NCBI RefSeq assembly: GCF_035920365.1
Contig: NZ_CP109150.1
Span: 434,001-498,000, forward strand
Direction of reading: 5' to 3'
Length of the DNA: 64,000 nt
Source: Micromonospora sp. NBC_01740
Lineage (GTDB): Bacteria; Actinomycetota; Actinomycetes; Mycobacteriales; Micromonosporaceae
Shown piece by piece: positions 51,162-59,150 of the stretch. Under the pieces are notes generated by a model, which saw only the letters and a program-made list of their open reading frames with translations, searched no databases and was not told where the DNA came from. How positions within the stretch are numbered: position 1 is the stretch's first letter; every line of letters starts with the position of its first letter. Made by a program: the position numbers and the translations under genes.

Positions 51162-51665
51162 TCAGGCCGGTGACCGGGTCTCCGGAACCCGGGGAGGGCA
51201 GTCGACGGTCACCGGGGTGATCTCTCGGGGCCCGCTCCTCTCCCGAGTGACGTCGAAACGGACGCAGATGTTGTAGTGCGTCTCCTCGCCGAGCCAGGTG
51301 TCCGAGGCGGCGCCCACCATCGCCACCTCCACCCTGGCCAGTAGGCCCGCGCCATGATCGTCAGGATCGTGGACCGACGAGGCGAGCTGCTCGCCCCCGG
51401 TCAGGGCGACGAGCCGGTCGAGCACCGACTCGTTGCTCGCCCAGCCGCTCAGGCTGTGCGAGTCGGTCGCCCACGCCTCGGTCTCGTGGGCGATCTGCCC
51501 GGCCCTCTCCAGGACGCGGTCCCGGGCCGCGTCGTGGCCCGAGCGGGCGCAGCCGACGCAGGACAGTGCGACGAGGCAGGCCAGCAGACCACCGCGCCCG
51601 ACGTTGCCTGTCGCCCGCCGCAGGGCCGAACCGAATGCCTGTCGACCACCGCTGTGCCGTGACAT
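51162..51665 (-). CDS. Putative exported lipoprotein, unknown function
   Basis: A 167-residue protein with an N-terminal hydrophobic stretch (GGLLACLVALSCVGCARSG) that ends in a cysteine suited to lipid attachment, although the lipobox is imperfect. After it come VLERAGQIAHETEAWATDSHSLSGWASN and a beta-rich part (VEVAMVGAASDTWLGEETHYNICVRFDVT). Two cysteines near the end (ICVRF, VDCPP) could bond. I do not recognise the family. It is convergent with the YnfA gene. Confidence 0.6.
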   Translation of the reverse strand: MSRHSGGRQAFGSALRRATGNVGRGGLLACLVALSCVGCARSGHDAARDRVLERAGQIAHETEAWATDSHSLSGWASNESVLDRLVALTGGEQLASSVHDPDDHGAGLLARVEVAMVGAASDTWLGEETHYNICVRFDVTRERSGPREITPVTVDCPPRVPETRSPA

Positions 51666-51786
51666 GACGTAAGGAGATCAGCGATCCCGTCGTCAGGCAT
51701 CCGTCCGGGTACTCAGAAGAAGCAGCGTCCCGCCATGCGCGACCCCACGGTCGGCATCCGGCCCGGCGGCAACGGCGTGCGCGTCC

Positions 51787-52242
51787 TCAGTACGGCTGGC
51801 CGCACACCTTCCAGGCCCCGTCCTCCTTCACCAGCCTGAACGTGTGCTGGTTGGTGAAGCCGCTGCCCAGCGTCAGGGCCATGTTCACCGTCGCCGACGT
51901 GCGGCCGTTGACGCTCGACACGTTGACGCCGTTGACCTTGTGACTGTGGATCCTCGGCTGCTGGGCGACACCCTGGGCGAACGCCTCCCTCGTGTACCCG
52001 CCGCGCGTGTCGCCGCACAACAGCTCGTACGCCGCATCCGGATCGCCGGCCTCCAGGTGGCTCACGAACGACTCGGCGGCCTGCCGCGCCGGGTCCGTCG
52101 CGCCCTTGGCCCCCTTGTACAGGAAGAAGCCGCCGATGCCGGCGCCGCCGCAGCACAGCACGACGACCACGCCGACGACGATCAGGACGGTGCGCAGCGT
52201 GCGCCGCTTCGGCGGTTGGGGCACCTGGTACGGGTGGGTCAT
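51787..52242 (-). CDS. Membrane-anchored NTF2-like (DUF4878-type) protein
   Basis: A 151-residue protein: short Pro-rich N-terminus, one membrane helix (TVLIVVGVVVVLCCGGAGIGGFFLY), then an outside domain ARQAAESFVSHLEAGDPDAAYELLCGDTRGGYTREAFAQGV ... WKVCGQPY that matches the NTF2-like/DUF4878 pattern, with two Cys able to pair. Function is unknown. ATG 52242 has TACCGT (52251-52256) eight bases upstream, overlapping the proposed start of the divergent Uma2-like gene, so the two starts compete for the same bases. Confidence 0.75.
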   Translation of the reverse strand: MTHPYQVPQPPKRRTLRTVLIVVGVVVVLCCGGAGIGGFFLYKGAKGATDPARQAAESFVSHLEAGDPDAAYELLCGDTRGGYTREAFAQGVAQQPRIHSHKVNGVNVSSVNGRTSATVNMALTLGSGFTNQHTFRLVKEDGAWKVCGQPY

Positions 52243-52247
52243 GGTTC

Positions 52248-52748
52248 ATGACGGTAGGGGATGCGAGCAATGGAGCACTCGTCTTCATGAGGTCTCCCCA
52301 GCGGGTCTGGCACGCCCGGATGGTCACCGCGCTGGTGAACCGACTGACGGATCAGGCACCGCCTGGCATCGAGGTCGACAGGGAGATCACGATTCGACTC
52401 GACAGATGGAATCGTCCCGAGCCCGATCTCCTGGCCACGACGGCACCTTACGATCCGTCCCGAACCTTCTACACGCCTGAGGAGACTCTTCTGGTCGTGG
52501 AGGTGGTCTCTCCGGAGTCGGCCCACCGCGGTCGGACGGTCAAGCTGCGCACGTACGCGGAAGCCGGCATCGCCAACTACTGGCGCATCGAGGAGGAGGA
52601 TGGATCACCGGTGATCCACGCCTACGAACTCGACGGTCCCACTCGGTCCTATGTGCCGACCGCAATTCATCGACACGAGCTGCGCACCACGACGCCGTTC
52701 ACGATCGAGCTCGATCTGAATGGGCTGGTGCCCGGCCGCAAGAGCTGA
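52248..52748 (+). CDS. Uma2-like protein, N-terminally shortened, possibly decaying
   Basis: A 166-residue protein with the core of the Uma2 nuclease fold: GALVFMRSPQRVWHARMVTALVNRL, RPEPDLLATT, LLVVEVVSPESAHRGRTVKLRTYAEAGIANYWRIEE. The usual first 20 residues, which carry the ELxDG acidic motif, are missing or altered to DASNG. Its ATG 52248 lies inside the promoter of the divergent gene and has no ribosome-binding site; ATG 52287 is an alternative. GC content is about 60-65% in lines I counted, clearly below the neighbours. It may be a transferred, partly degraded gene. Confidence 0.6.
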   Translation: MTVGDASNGALVFMRSPQRVWHARMVTALVNRLTDQAPPGIEVDREITIRLDRWNRPEPDLLATTAPYDPSRTFYTPEETLLVVEVVSPESAHRGRTVKLRTYAEAGIANYWRIEEEDGSPVIHAYELDGPTRSYVPTAIHRHELRTTTPFTIELDLNGLVPGRKS

Positions 52749-52788
52749 GCCGGGCACCGACTCCGTCAGAGCTTGGGTCGGATCGTCA

Positions 52789-53874
<1,086 letters not shown>

Positions 53875-53934
53875 GACGGGCCAGCTTACGCCGATGCCCC
53901 ACACCCCCGACGAGGCAGGCCGCCACGCCCGACT

Positions 53935-53982
53935 GATCTTGGTACGGAACGGCCCCTCCAGGGGCGCTCCCGTACCAAGATC
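53935..53982. repeat. Palindromic repeat, GATC-ended 13-bp arms
   Basis: GATCTTGGTACGG (53935-53947) pairs perfectly with CCGTACCAAGATC (53970-53982); an inner GCCCCT/AGGGGC pair (53952-53957, 53960-53965) extends the hairpin. It lies between the peptidase E-like gene and ychF, both leftward, and could also end the former transcript. Shape and GATC ends recall the palindromes at 24971 and 58141. Confidence 0.8.
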
Positions 53983-54036
53983 GACACGGAGGGCCGGGCC
54001 GGCCCGGAGGGTCGGGCCGGGGTCGGGTGAGGCGGG

Positions 54037-54771
54037 TCAGGCGAGCAGGCGGGGGGTGATCCGGGTTTCCCGGGCGGTGCCGTCGTCGGCGCGGCTGACC
54101 TCGTACGCCGAGGGGCCCTCGCGGTCCGCGACCGCCTCGACCAGGCGGGTGCCCCGGTAGAGCAGGCCGGTGCCGTCGTCGGTGCAGTGCGCAGTCGGCA
54201 GCACGCCGTCGGCGACCAGCTTGTGCATCAGCGGCCGGCGCTGCTCCTCGCTGTCGTAGTGCACGCCGTTGCCGTAGGGCAGCCAGCCCAGCCCGTCGGT
54301 GAAGCCGCGCAGGGTGGTGCCGAAGCTGTCGGTGGCCCCGCCGGCGTGCCAGCAGATCGAGCCGGCGGAGACGCCGCCGAGCACCACGCCGGCCTCCCAG
54401 CACTCGCGCAGGATCTCGCCGAGGCCGTGCACCCGCCAGACCGCGCAAAGGTTGGCGACGCTGCCGCCGCCGACCCAGATCACGTCCTGGGCGAGCAGGT
54501 GGGCGCGGACGTCGTCGACGTTCGGCATCGGGAAGAGCGCCAGGTGCGTCATCCGGAACCGGCTGCCGGCGAACGCCTCGTAGACCCGGGCGAGCGTGGT
54601 CGGCTGGTCCCCCTCGGCCTGGTTGAGGAAGCAGATCCTGGGCTCCGGCCCGGCCCCGGCCAGCTCGGCGGCGAGGTCGAAGACGGGGTTGACCCGCCGG
54701 GGCCCGCCGTCGCGGCGCGGCGCGTAGATGCCCATGCTGGTGGCGAGGATGGTCGGTTCACTGGCGGGCAC
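54037..54771 (-). CDS. Peptidase E/cyanophycinase-like (S51) protein
   Basis: A 244-residue protein of the class I glutamine-amidotransferase-like S51 family. The nucleophile is the Ser of GGVSAGSICWH; DVIWVGGGSVANL and ICFLNQAEGDQ are also typical. Characterised relatives cleave Asp-containing dipeptides (peptidase E) or cyanophycin. I prefer GTG 54771, which has GGAAGG six bases upstream, to ATG 54804. It is leftward and followed by a palindromic repeat before ychF. Substrate preference cannot be read. Confidence 0.87.
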   Translation of the reverse strand: MPASEPTILATSMGIYAPRRDGGPRRVNPVFDLAAELAGAGPEPRICFLNQAEGDQPTTLARVYEAFAGSRFRMTHLALFPMPNVDDVRAHLLAQDVIWVGGGSVANLCAVWRVHGLGEILRECWEAGVVLGGVSAGSICWHAGGATDSFGTTLRGFTDGLGWLPYGNGVHYDSEEQRRPLMHKLVADGVLPTAHCTDDGTGLLYRGTRLVEAVADREGPSAYEVSRADDGTARETRITPRLLA

Positions 54772-54907
54772 GGTCGTCCTTCCGTCGGGGTCGACTGTGC
54801 CCATCCTGCCCGAGGCCGCTCCCCTGCCGCCCAGCGCCCGCCACGCGGGCCCGCCACGGACGGTCGCCGGCCCGGGCCGCCCGTCGCCGCCAGGTCCGCG
54901 CCGCCGG

Positions 54908-55411
54908 TCAGCGTCCGCCGTCGGTGACCGCGCCCAGCAGCGTACGCAGCAGGTCGGCGAGGCGCCGCTGGTCCTCGGCGGGCAGCGCGTCGAGCAGGCG
55001 GCGCTGGACGGCCAGCCCCGCCTCGGCGGCCTCCTCCACCAGTTCGAGGCCGGCCGGGGTGAGCGTGACCTGGAGCCCGCGCCGGTCCGCCGGGTCGGGT
55101 GCGCGGCGGAGCAGTCCGGCGCGTTCCAGCCGGTCGAGTCGGCCGGTCATCCCGCCGGAGGTGAGCATCAGCGAGGCGGTGAGCGCCTTCGGTGCCAGCG
55201 TGTAGGGGGTGCCGGCGCGGCGCAGGGCGGCGAGCACGTCGAACTCGCCCCGGCTGATCGACCAGCGGGCGTAGGTGCGCTCCTGCTCGTCGCCGACGAG
55301 CCGGGCCAGCCGGTAGATCCGGCCGAAGACCGCCATCGGCTCGGGGCGCATTCCGGGCCGCTCGCGCTGCCACTGCTCGACGATGCCGTCGACGTCGTCC
55401 CGCTCGGTCAC
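54908..55411 (-). CDS. MarR-family transcriptional regulator
   Basis: A 167-residue winged-helix regulator. WSISRGEFDVLAALRRAGTPYTLAPKALTASLMLTSGGMTGRLDRLERAGLLRRAPDPADRRGLQVTLT is the standard MarR DNA-binding core with the DRRG wing. GTG 55411 gives MTERDDVDGIVEQW. It is divergent from an EamA-type exporter gene, with an imperfect palindrome in the 93 bases between; MarR proteins usually repress such neighbours until a ligand binds. The ligand is unknown. Confidence 0.92.
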   Translation of the reverse strand: MTERDDVDGIVEQWQRERPGMRPEPMAVFGRIYRLARLVGDEQERTYARWSISRGEFDVLAALRRAGTPYTLAPKALTASLMLTSGGMTGRLDRLERAGLLRRAPDPADRRGLQVTLTPAGLELVEEAAEAGLAVQRRLLDALPAEDQRRLADLLRTLLGAVTDGGR

Positions 55412-55462
55412 CCCCGGATTGTGCCGCACCTCGCACTCCCGCTTTCACTCGCCACGAAGTAG

Positions 55463-55482
55463 CTTAGTAGCAAGATACTTAG
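55463..55482. promoter_or_regulatory. MarR-type operator candidate CTTAGTA-N6-TACTTAG
   Basis: A 20-base inverted repeat matching in six of seven positions per arm, in an AT-rich patch between the divergent marR and eamA genes, 22 bases before the eamA start. Further TTAG repeats follow. Position and size fit a repressor site that would block both promoters. Confidence 0.6.
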
Positions 55483-55504
55483 CAACAAGAGTTAGCGAGG
55501 AACC

Positions 55505-56671
55505 GTGGACCGACGCCGGCTCGACATCCTGCTCACCGCCGCCGCGCCGACCGCGTGGGGCACGACGTACCTGGTCACCAGCGAACTGCTGCCGCCCGAC
55601 CGGCCGCTCTGGTCCGGCGTGATCCGGGCCCTCCCCGCCGGCCTGCTGCTGCTCGCGCTGACCCGGCACCGCCCGCACGGCGCCTGGTGGTGGCGCGCGG
55701 CCGTACTTGGCGCGCTGAACATCGGGGCGTTCTTCCCGCTGCTCTTCTTCGCCGCGTACCACCTGCCCGGCGGCGCCGCCGCGGTGCTCGGCGCCACTCA
55801 GCCGCTGCTGGTGGCGGGGCTGACGGTGCTCGTGCTGCACGAACGGCCCCACCCCCGGGCGCTGGCCGCCGCGCTCGCGGCACTCGCCGGGGTCACCCTG
55901 GTCGTGCTGCGCCCCGACGCGGGCCTCGACCCGACGGGCGTCGCCGCCGGGCTGACCGCCACCGCCGCGATGGGCGCGGGCCTGGTGCTGACCCGTCGCT
56001 GGGGCCGCCCGCCGGGCGTCGGCACGCTCACCGCCACCGGCTGGCAGCTCACCGCCGGCGGGCTGATGGTGGTGCCGGCGGCCCTGCTGGTCGAGGGGAC
56101 GCCGCCCGTGCCCGACCCGCCGGCACTGGCCGGCTACGCGTGGCTGACGCTGGTCGGGACGGCGCTGGCGTACGCGCTGTGGTTCCGGGGCGCGGCCCGG
56201 CTGCCGGTCACCCAGGTGTCGCTGCTCGGGGCGCTCAGCCCGCTGACGGCCGCCGTGCTCGGCTGGGCCGTGCTCGGGCAGGCGATGACCGGCTGGCAGC
56301 TCGCCGGCTTCGCCGTGGCGGTCGGCGCCACCGTGGCCGGGCAGCTGCCGGGACGCCGGCCCGGCCCGGCGGGCACCGCGCCCGGCGGGCCGGCCTGGCG
56401 TCGGTCGCGGGGACCGGCGGGTCAGTCGCCCGGGCCGGTGGGTCAGTCGCGGGGACCGGCCTGGCGGGGAACCACGGCCTCGATCGGCAGGGCGCCGGGA
56501 GCCAACTCCCCGGCGGCAGCCAGCGGCAGGGTGAAGCGGGCCTCGGCGGCGGGACCGGCCGCGTACGACTCGCGGAGCATCCAGCGCACCTCGTCGGCCG
56601 TCCAGCCCAGCCCGGCGCGGCCGGCGATCTCCCGGACCAGGCGCAGCGCCACCCGGGTGTCGTCGTCGTAG
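55505..56671 (+). CDS. EamA-family transporter (DMT superfamily) with extended tail
   Basis: A 388-residue membrane protein. The first about 290 residues are two EamA repeats of five helices each (ILLTAAAPTAWGTTYLVTSELLPPDRPLWSG ... WLTLVGTALAYALWFRGAARLPVTQVSLLGALSPLTAAVLGWAVLGQ), typical of metabolite or drug exporters. The tail (from about GRRPGPAGTAPG) is low complexity, with repeated RSRGPAG and GQS units, and runs 229 bases into the convergent gene, so its last part may simply be unselected read-on. GTG 55505 has GCGAGGA just upstream. It is divergent from marR. Confidence 0.88.
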   Translation: MDRRRLDILLTAAAPTAWGTTYLVTSELLPPDRPLWSGVIRALPAGLLLLALTRHRPHGAWWWRAAVLGALNIGAFFPLLFFAAYHLPGGAAAVLGATQPLLVAGLTVLVLHERPHPRALAAALAALAGVTLVVLRPDAGLDPTGVAAGLTATAAMGAGLVLTRRWGRPPGVGTLTATGWQLTAGGLMVVPAALLVEGTPPVPDPPALAGYAWLTLVGTALAYALWFRGAARLPVTQVSLLGALSPLTAAVLGWAVLGQAMTGWQLAGFAVAVGATVAGQLPGRRPGPAGTAPGGPAWRRSRGPAGQSPGPVGQSRGPAWRGTTASIGRAPGANSPAAASGRVKRASAAGPAAYDSRSIQRTSSAVQPSPARPAISRTRRSATRVSSS

Positions 56672-56925
56672 AACCGCATGCACCAGTGGTGCACCCACAT
56701 GCCCAGCGCGCGGAGGCCGTCGGCGTCGAGCGAGCGCACCAGCCGGCCGCAGGCGGTGTCACCGAACGCCCGCCCCGGGTCGCCGGCCCGGTCCCGTTCG
56801 ATCGCGCCGACGGCGGCCGGGGCGACCGCGCGCATCCGCTCGTAGAAGCGCTGCACCACCGCGCCGTCCAGCGGAGGGTGCCCGTCCCGTGTCGACGCCG
56901 CCCGCCGACCCGCCACGCTCGCCAT
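56443..56925 (-). CDS. Hypothetical protein, helical, unknown function
   Basis: A 160-residue protein. ATG 56925 has GAAGGGG about eight bases upstream. Sequence: DGAVVQRFYERMRAVAPAAVGAIERDRAGDPGRAFGDTACGRLVRSLDADGLRALGMWVHHWCMRFYDDDTRVALRLVREIAGRAGLGWTADEVRWMLRE, mostly amphipathic helices with a WVHHWCMRFYDDD motif that might bind metal. I do not recognise the family. It is convergent with, and overlaps, the tail of the EamA gene. Codon bias is typical for the genome, which supports it being the real gene of the overlap. Confidence 0.65.
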   Translation of the reverse strand: MASVAGRRAASTRDGHPPLDGAVVQRFYERMRAVAPAAVGAIERDRAGDPGRAFGDTACGRLVRSLDADGLRALGMWVHHWCMRFYDDDTRVALRLVREIAGRAGLGWTADEVRWMLRESYAAGPAAEARFTLPLAAAGELAPGALPIEAVVPRQAGPRD

Positions 56926-57066
56926 CGCCGCACCCCTTCTTGAGTTGGTGGCCGGACGGTACCGACCACAACCGACACTTTCGGCGCCGGGCGTCCGGTT
57001 CAGGCCCGCACGGCCACGTCCGATTCCCGCGAGCCAGGGGCGCCTGGCAGGGGCATCATCGGTGAC

Positions 57067-58605
57067 GTGGAGTTGGACTTCGAGCGGTGCTACCGGGCGG
57101 TCGACAGCCGCGACCAGCGGTTCGACGGCTGGTTCTACACCGGCGTCACGTCGACCGGGATCTACTGCCGGCCGTCCTGCCCGGCGACGACGCCGAAGCG
57201 GCAGAACGTCCGGTTCTTCCCCTCGGCCGCCGCCGCCCAGACGGCGGGGCTGCGCGCCTGCCGCCGCTGCCGGCCGGACGCCGCCCCGGGCTCCCCGCAG
57301 TGGGACGTACGGGCTGACGTCGTCGGTCGGGCCATGCGGCTGATCGCCGACGGGGTGGTGGACCGCGACGGCATCCCGGGGCTGGCCGCCCGGCTCGGCT
57401 ACACGGAACGGCACCTGCACCGGATGCTGCGGGCCGAGATGGGCGCCGGTCCCCTGGCCCTGGCCCGGGCGCAACGCGCGCAGACCGCCCGCACGCTGAT
57501 CGAGACCACCGGGCTGGGCATGGCGGAGGTCGCGTTCGCCGCCGGGTTCGGCAGCGTGCGGCAGTTCAACGACACGGTCCGGGAGGTGTTCGGGGCGGCC
57601 CCGTTCGAGCTGCGCACCGCCGGCCGCCGGTGCCCCGCGCCGGGCGGGGCGGGCACGATCACGCTGCGGCTCGCGTACCGCCCGCCGCTGCACGCGGAGG
57701 CGCTGCTGGACTTCCTCGCGCTGCGCGCGCTGCCCGGCGTCGAGGAGGTGCGCGACGGGACGTACCGGCGGGGCCTGCGGCTGCCGCACGGCGCGGGTGA
57801 GGCGGCCCTGACCCCGGCGGACGGGCACGTGACGGCGACGCTGCGGCTGACCGACATGCGCGACCTCGCCCCCGCCGTGGCCCGCTGCCGTCGCCTGCTC
57901 GACCTCGACGCCGACCCGACCGCCGTCGACGGCACGCTCGCCACCGACCCGGCGCTGGCCGGGGTGGTCGCCGCCGAGCCGGGCATCCGGCTCCCCCGCT
58001 CGGTCGACGGCTTCGAGATGGCCGTGCGCGCGGTCGTCGGCCAGCAGGTCTCCGTCCGCTCGGCCCGCACCACCCTCACCCGCCTCCTGGCACACCTCCG
58101 CCCGCCCGCCCGCCACACCCACACCCCCGGCCCCGCCGGCGTTGATCAAGAGGTTTCGACAGCCGGGGCGCGCTCTCGGGAGCCGAAACCTCTTGATCAA
58201 CTAGCCGAGGGGGCGGGGAGGGCGTGGCTGTCCGGTTTCCCCACCGCCGAGGAGGTGCTCGGGGTGCCGGACGAGGTGTTCGGGATGCCGGCAGGGAGGC
58301 GGGAGACGATTCGCGGGCTGGCCCGCGCCGTCGCCGACGGGTCGCTGGACCTGGCGCCGGGCGGGGACCGCGAGGAGACCGTCCGGCGGCTGCTGGCGCT
58401 GCCCGGGGTCGGGCCCTGGACGGCGGGCTACGTGGCCATGCGCGCCCTCGGCGACCCGGACGTCCTGCTCCCCACCGACCTCGCCGTACGCCGGGGCGCC
58501 GCCGCCCTCGGCCTCCCCGACGCCCCCACGACCCTCGACCCGTACGCCGACCGCTGGCGCCCCTGGCGCTCGTACGCGGTGATCCGACTCTGGAGAGCAG
58601 CATGA
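57067..58605 (+). CDS. Ada-AlkA fusion: methylphosphotriester/AraC domain plus 3-methyladenine DNA glycosylase
   Basis: A 512-residue DNA alkylation-repair protein. Residues 1-75 are the Ada zinc domain with four Cys in GIYCRPSCP and ACRRCRP, the first Cys being the methyl acceptor from phosphotriesters. Next is an AraC-type helix-turn-helix (LAARLGYTERHLHRML, VAFAAGFGSVRQFND). The rest is AlkA: an N-terminal domain, then helix-hairpin-helix LPGVGPWTAGYVAMRALG and PTDLAVRRG with the catalytic Asp. A palindromic element at 58141-58201 is read in frame between SVRSARTTLTRLLAHL and WLSGFPTAEEVL. GTG 57067 may be leaderless (CATCAT seven bases upstream). Its stop overlaps ogt. Confidence 0.93.
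   Translation: MELDFERCYRAVDSRDQRFDGWFYTGVTSTGIYCRPSCPATTPKRQNVRFFPSAAAAQTAGLRACRRCRPDAAPGSPQWDVRADVVGRAMRLIADGVVDRDGIPGLAARLGYTERHLHRMLRAEMGAGPLALARAQRAQTARTLIETTGLGMAEVAFAAGFGSVRQFNDTVREVFGAAPFELRTAGRRCPAPGGAGTITLRLAYRPPLHAEALLDFLALRALPGVEEVRDGTYRRGLRLPHGAGEAALTPADGHVTATLRLTDMRDLAPAVARCRRLLDLDADPTAVDGTLATDPALAGVVAAEPGIRLPRSVDGFEMAVRAVVGQQVSVRSARTTLTRLLAHLRPPARHTHTPGPAGVDQEVSTAGARSREPKPLDQLAEGAGRAWLSGFPTAEEVLGVPDEVFGMPAGRRETIRGLARAVADGSLDLAPGGDREETVRRLLALPGVGPWTAGYVAMRALGDPDVLLPTDLAVRRGAAALGLPDAPTTLDPYADRWRPWRSYAVIRLWRAA
58141..58201. repeat. Palindromic repeat inserted in frame in ada-alkA, 18-bp perfect arms
   Basis: GTTGATCAAGAGGTTTCG (58141-58158) and its exact complement (58184-58201) flank 25 bases that include a nested GCTC/GAGC hairpin. 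It has the same GTTGATCA end as the intergenic repeat at 24971 but lies inside coding sequence, translated as VDQEVSTAG...PKPLDQ. The AT content of the arms contrasts with the surrounding gene. Confidence 0.85.
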
Positions 58606-59102
58606 GCATGAACGACAGCACCGTCATCGACACCCCCGCCGGGCCGCTCAGCATCGTGGCCGGCCCGGACGGCGCGGTCCGGGCGGCGGGCTTCACCGGC
58701 GACCCGGAGAGCCTGCTCCCCCTGATGCACCCGGCCCTGCGGGCGCCGCTGCGGCACCGGGCCGACCTCGGCCCGGTCAGCGTCGCCGTGGCGTCCTACC
58801 TGGACGGCGAGCTGGCCGCGATCGACGCCGTGCCGGTCCAGCAGCACACGGGGGGCGCGTTCATGGCACACGCCTGGCAGGTGCTGCGCGAGGTGAAGCC
58901 GGGCGACCCGGTAACCTACACCGGTTTCGCCGGGCTGGCCGGCCGCCCCGCCGCCGTACGGGCCGCCGCCGCAGCCTGCGCCCGTAACGCCGCCGCCCTG
59001 TTCGTCCCCTGCCACCGGGTGCTGCGCACCGACGGGACGCTCGGGGGCTACCGCTGGGGGCTGGACGTGAAGAAGTGGCTTCTCGGGCACGAGCGGCCAT
59101 GA
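58602..59102 (+). CDS. ogt: Methylated-DNA-protein-cysteine methyltransferase
   Basis: A 166-residue suicide enzyme that takes methyl groups from O6-methylguanine. The acceptor site is VPCHRVLRTDG, followed by [43 protein letters not shown] is the DNA-binding helix region. ATG 58602 overlaps the ada-alkA stop (ATGA) and has GGAGAG upstream, so both repair activities are co-translated. This supplies the methyltransferase domain that the upstream Ada-AlkA fusion lacks. Confidence 0.94.
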   Translation: MSMNDSTVIDTPAGPLSIVAGPDGAVRAAGFTGDPESLLPLMHPALRAPLRHRADLGPVSVAVASYLDGELAAIDAVPVQQHTGGAFMAHAWQVLREVKPGDPVTYTGFAGLAGRPAAVRAAAAACARNAAALFVPCHRVLRTDGTLGGYRWGLDVKKWLLGHERP

Positions 59103-59150
59103 CGGGAAGCCGACACCTGCGCCGGCCCCGTTTGAGGCTACCGTCGGGTA

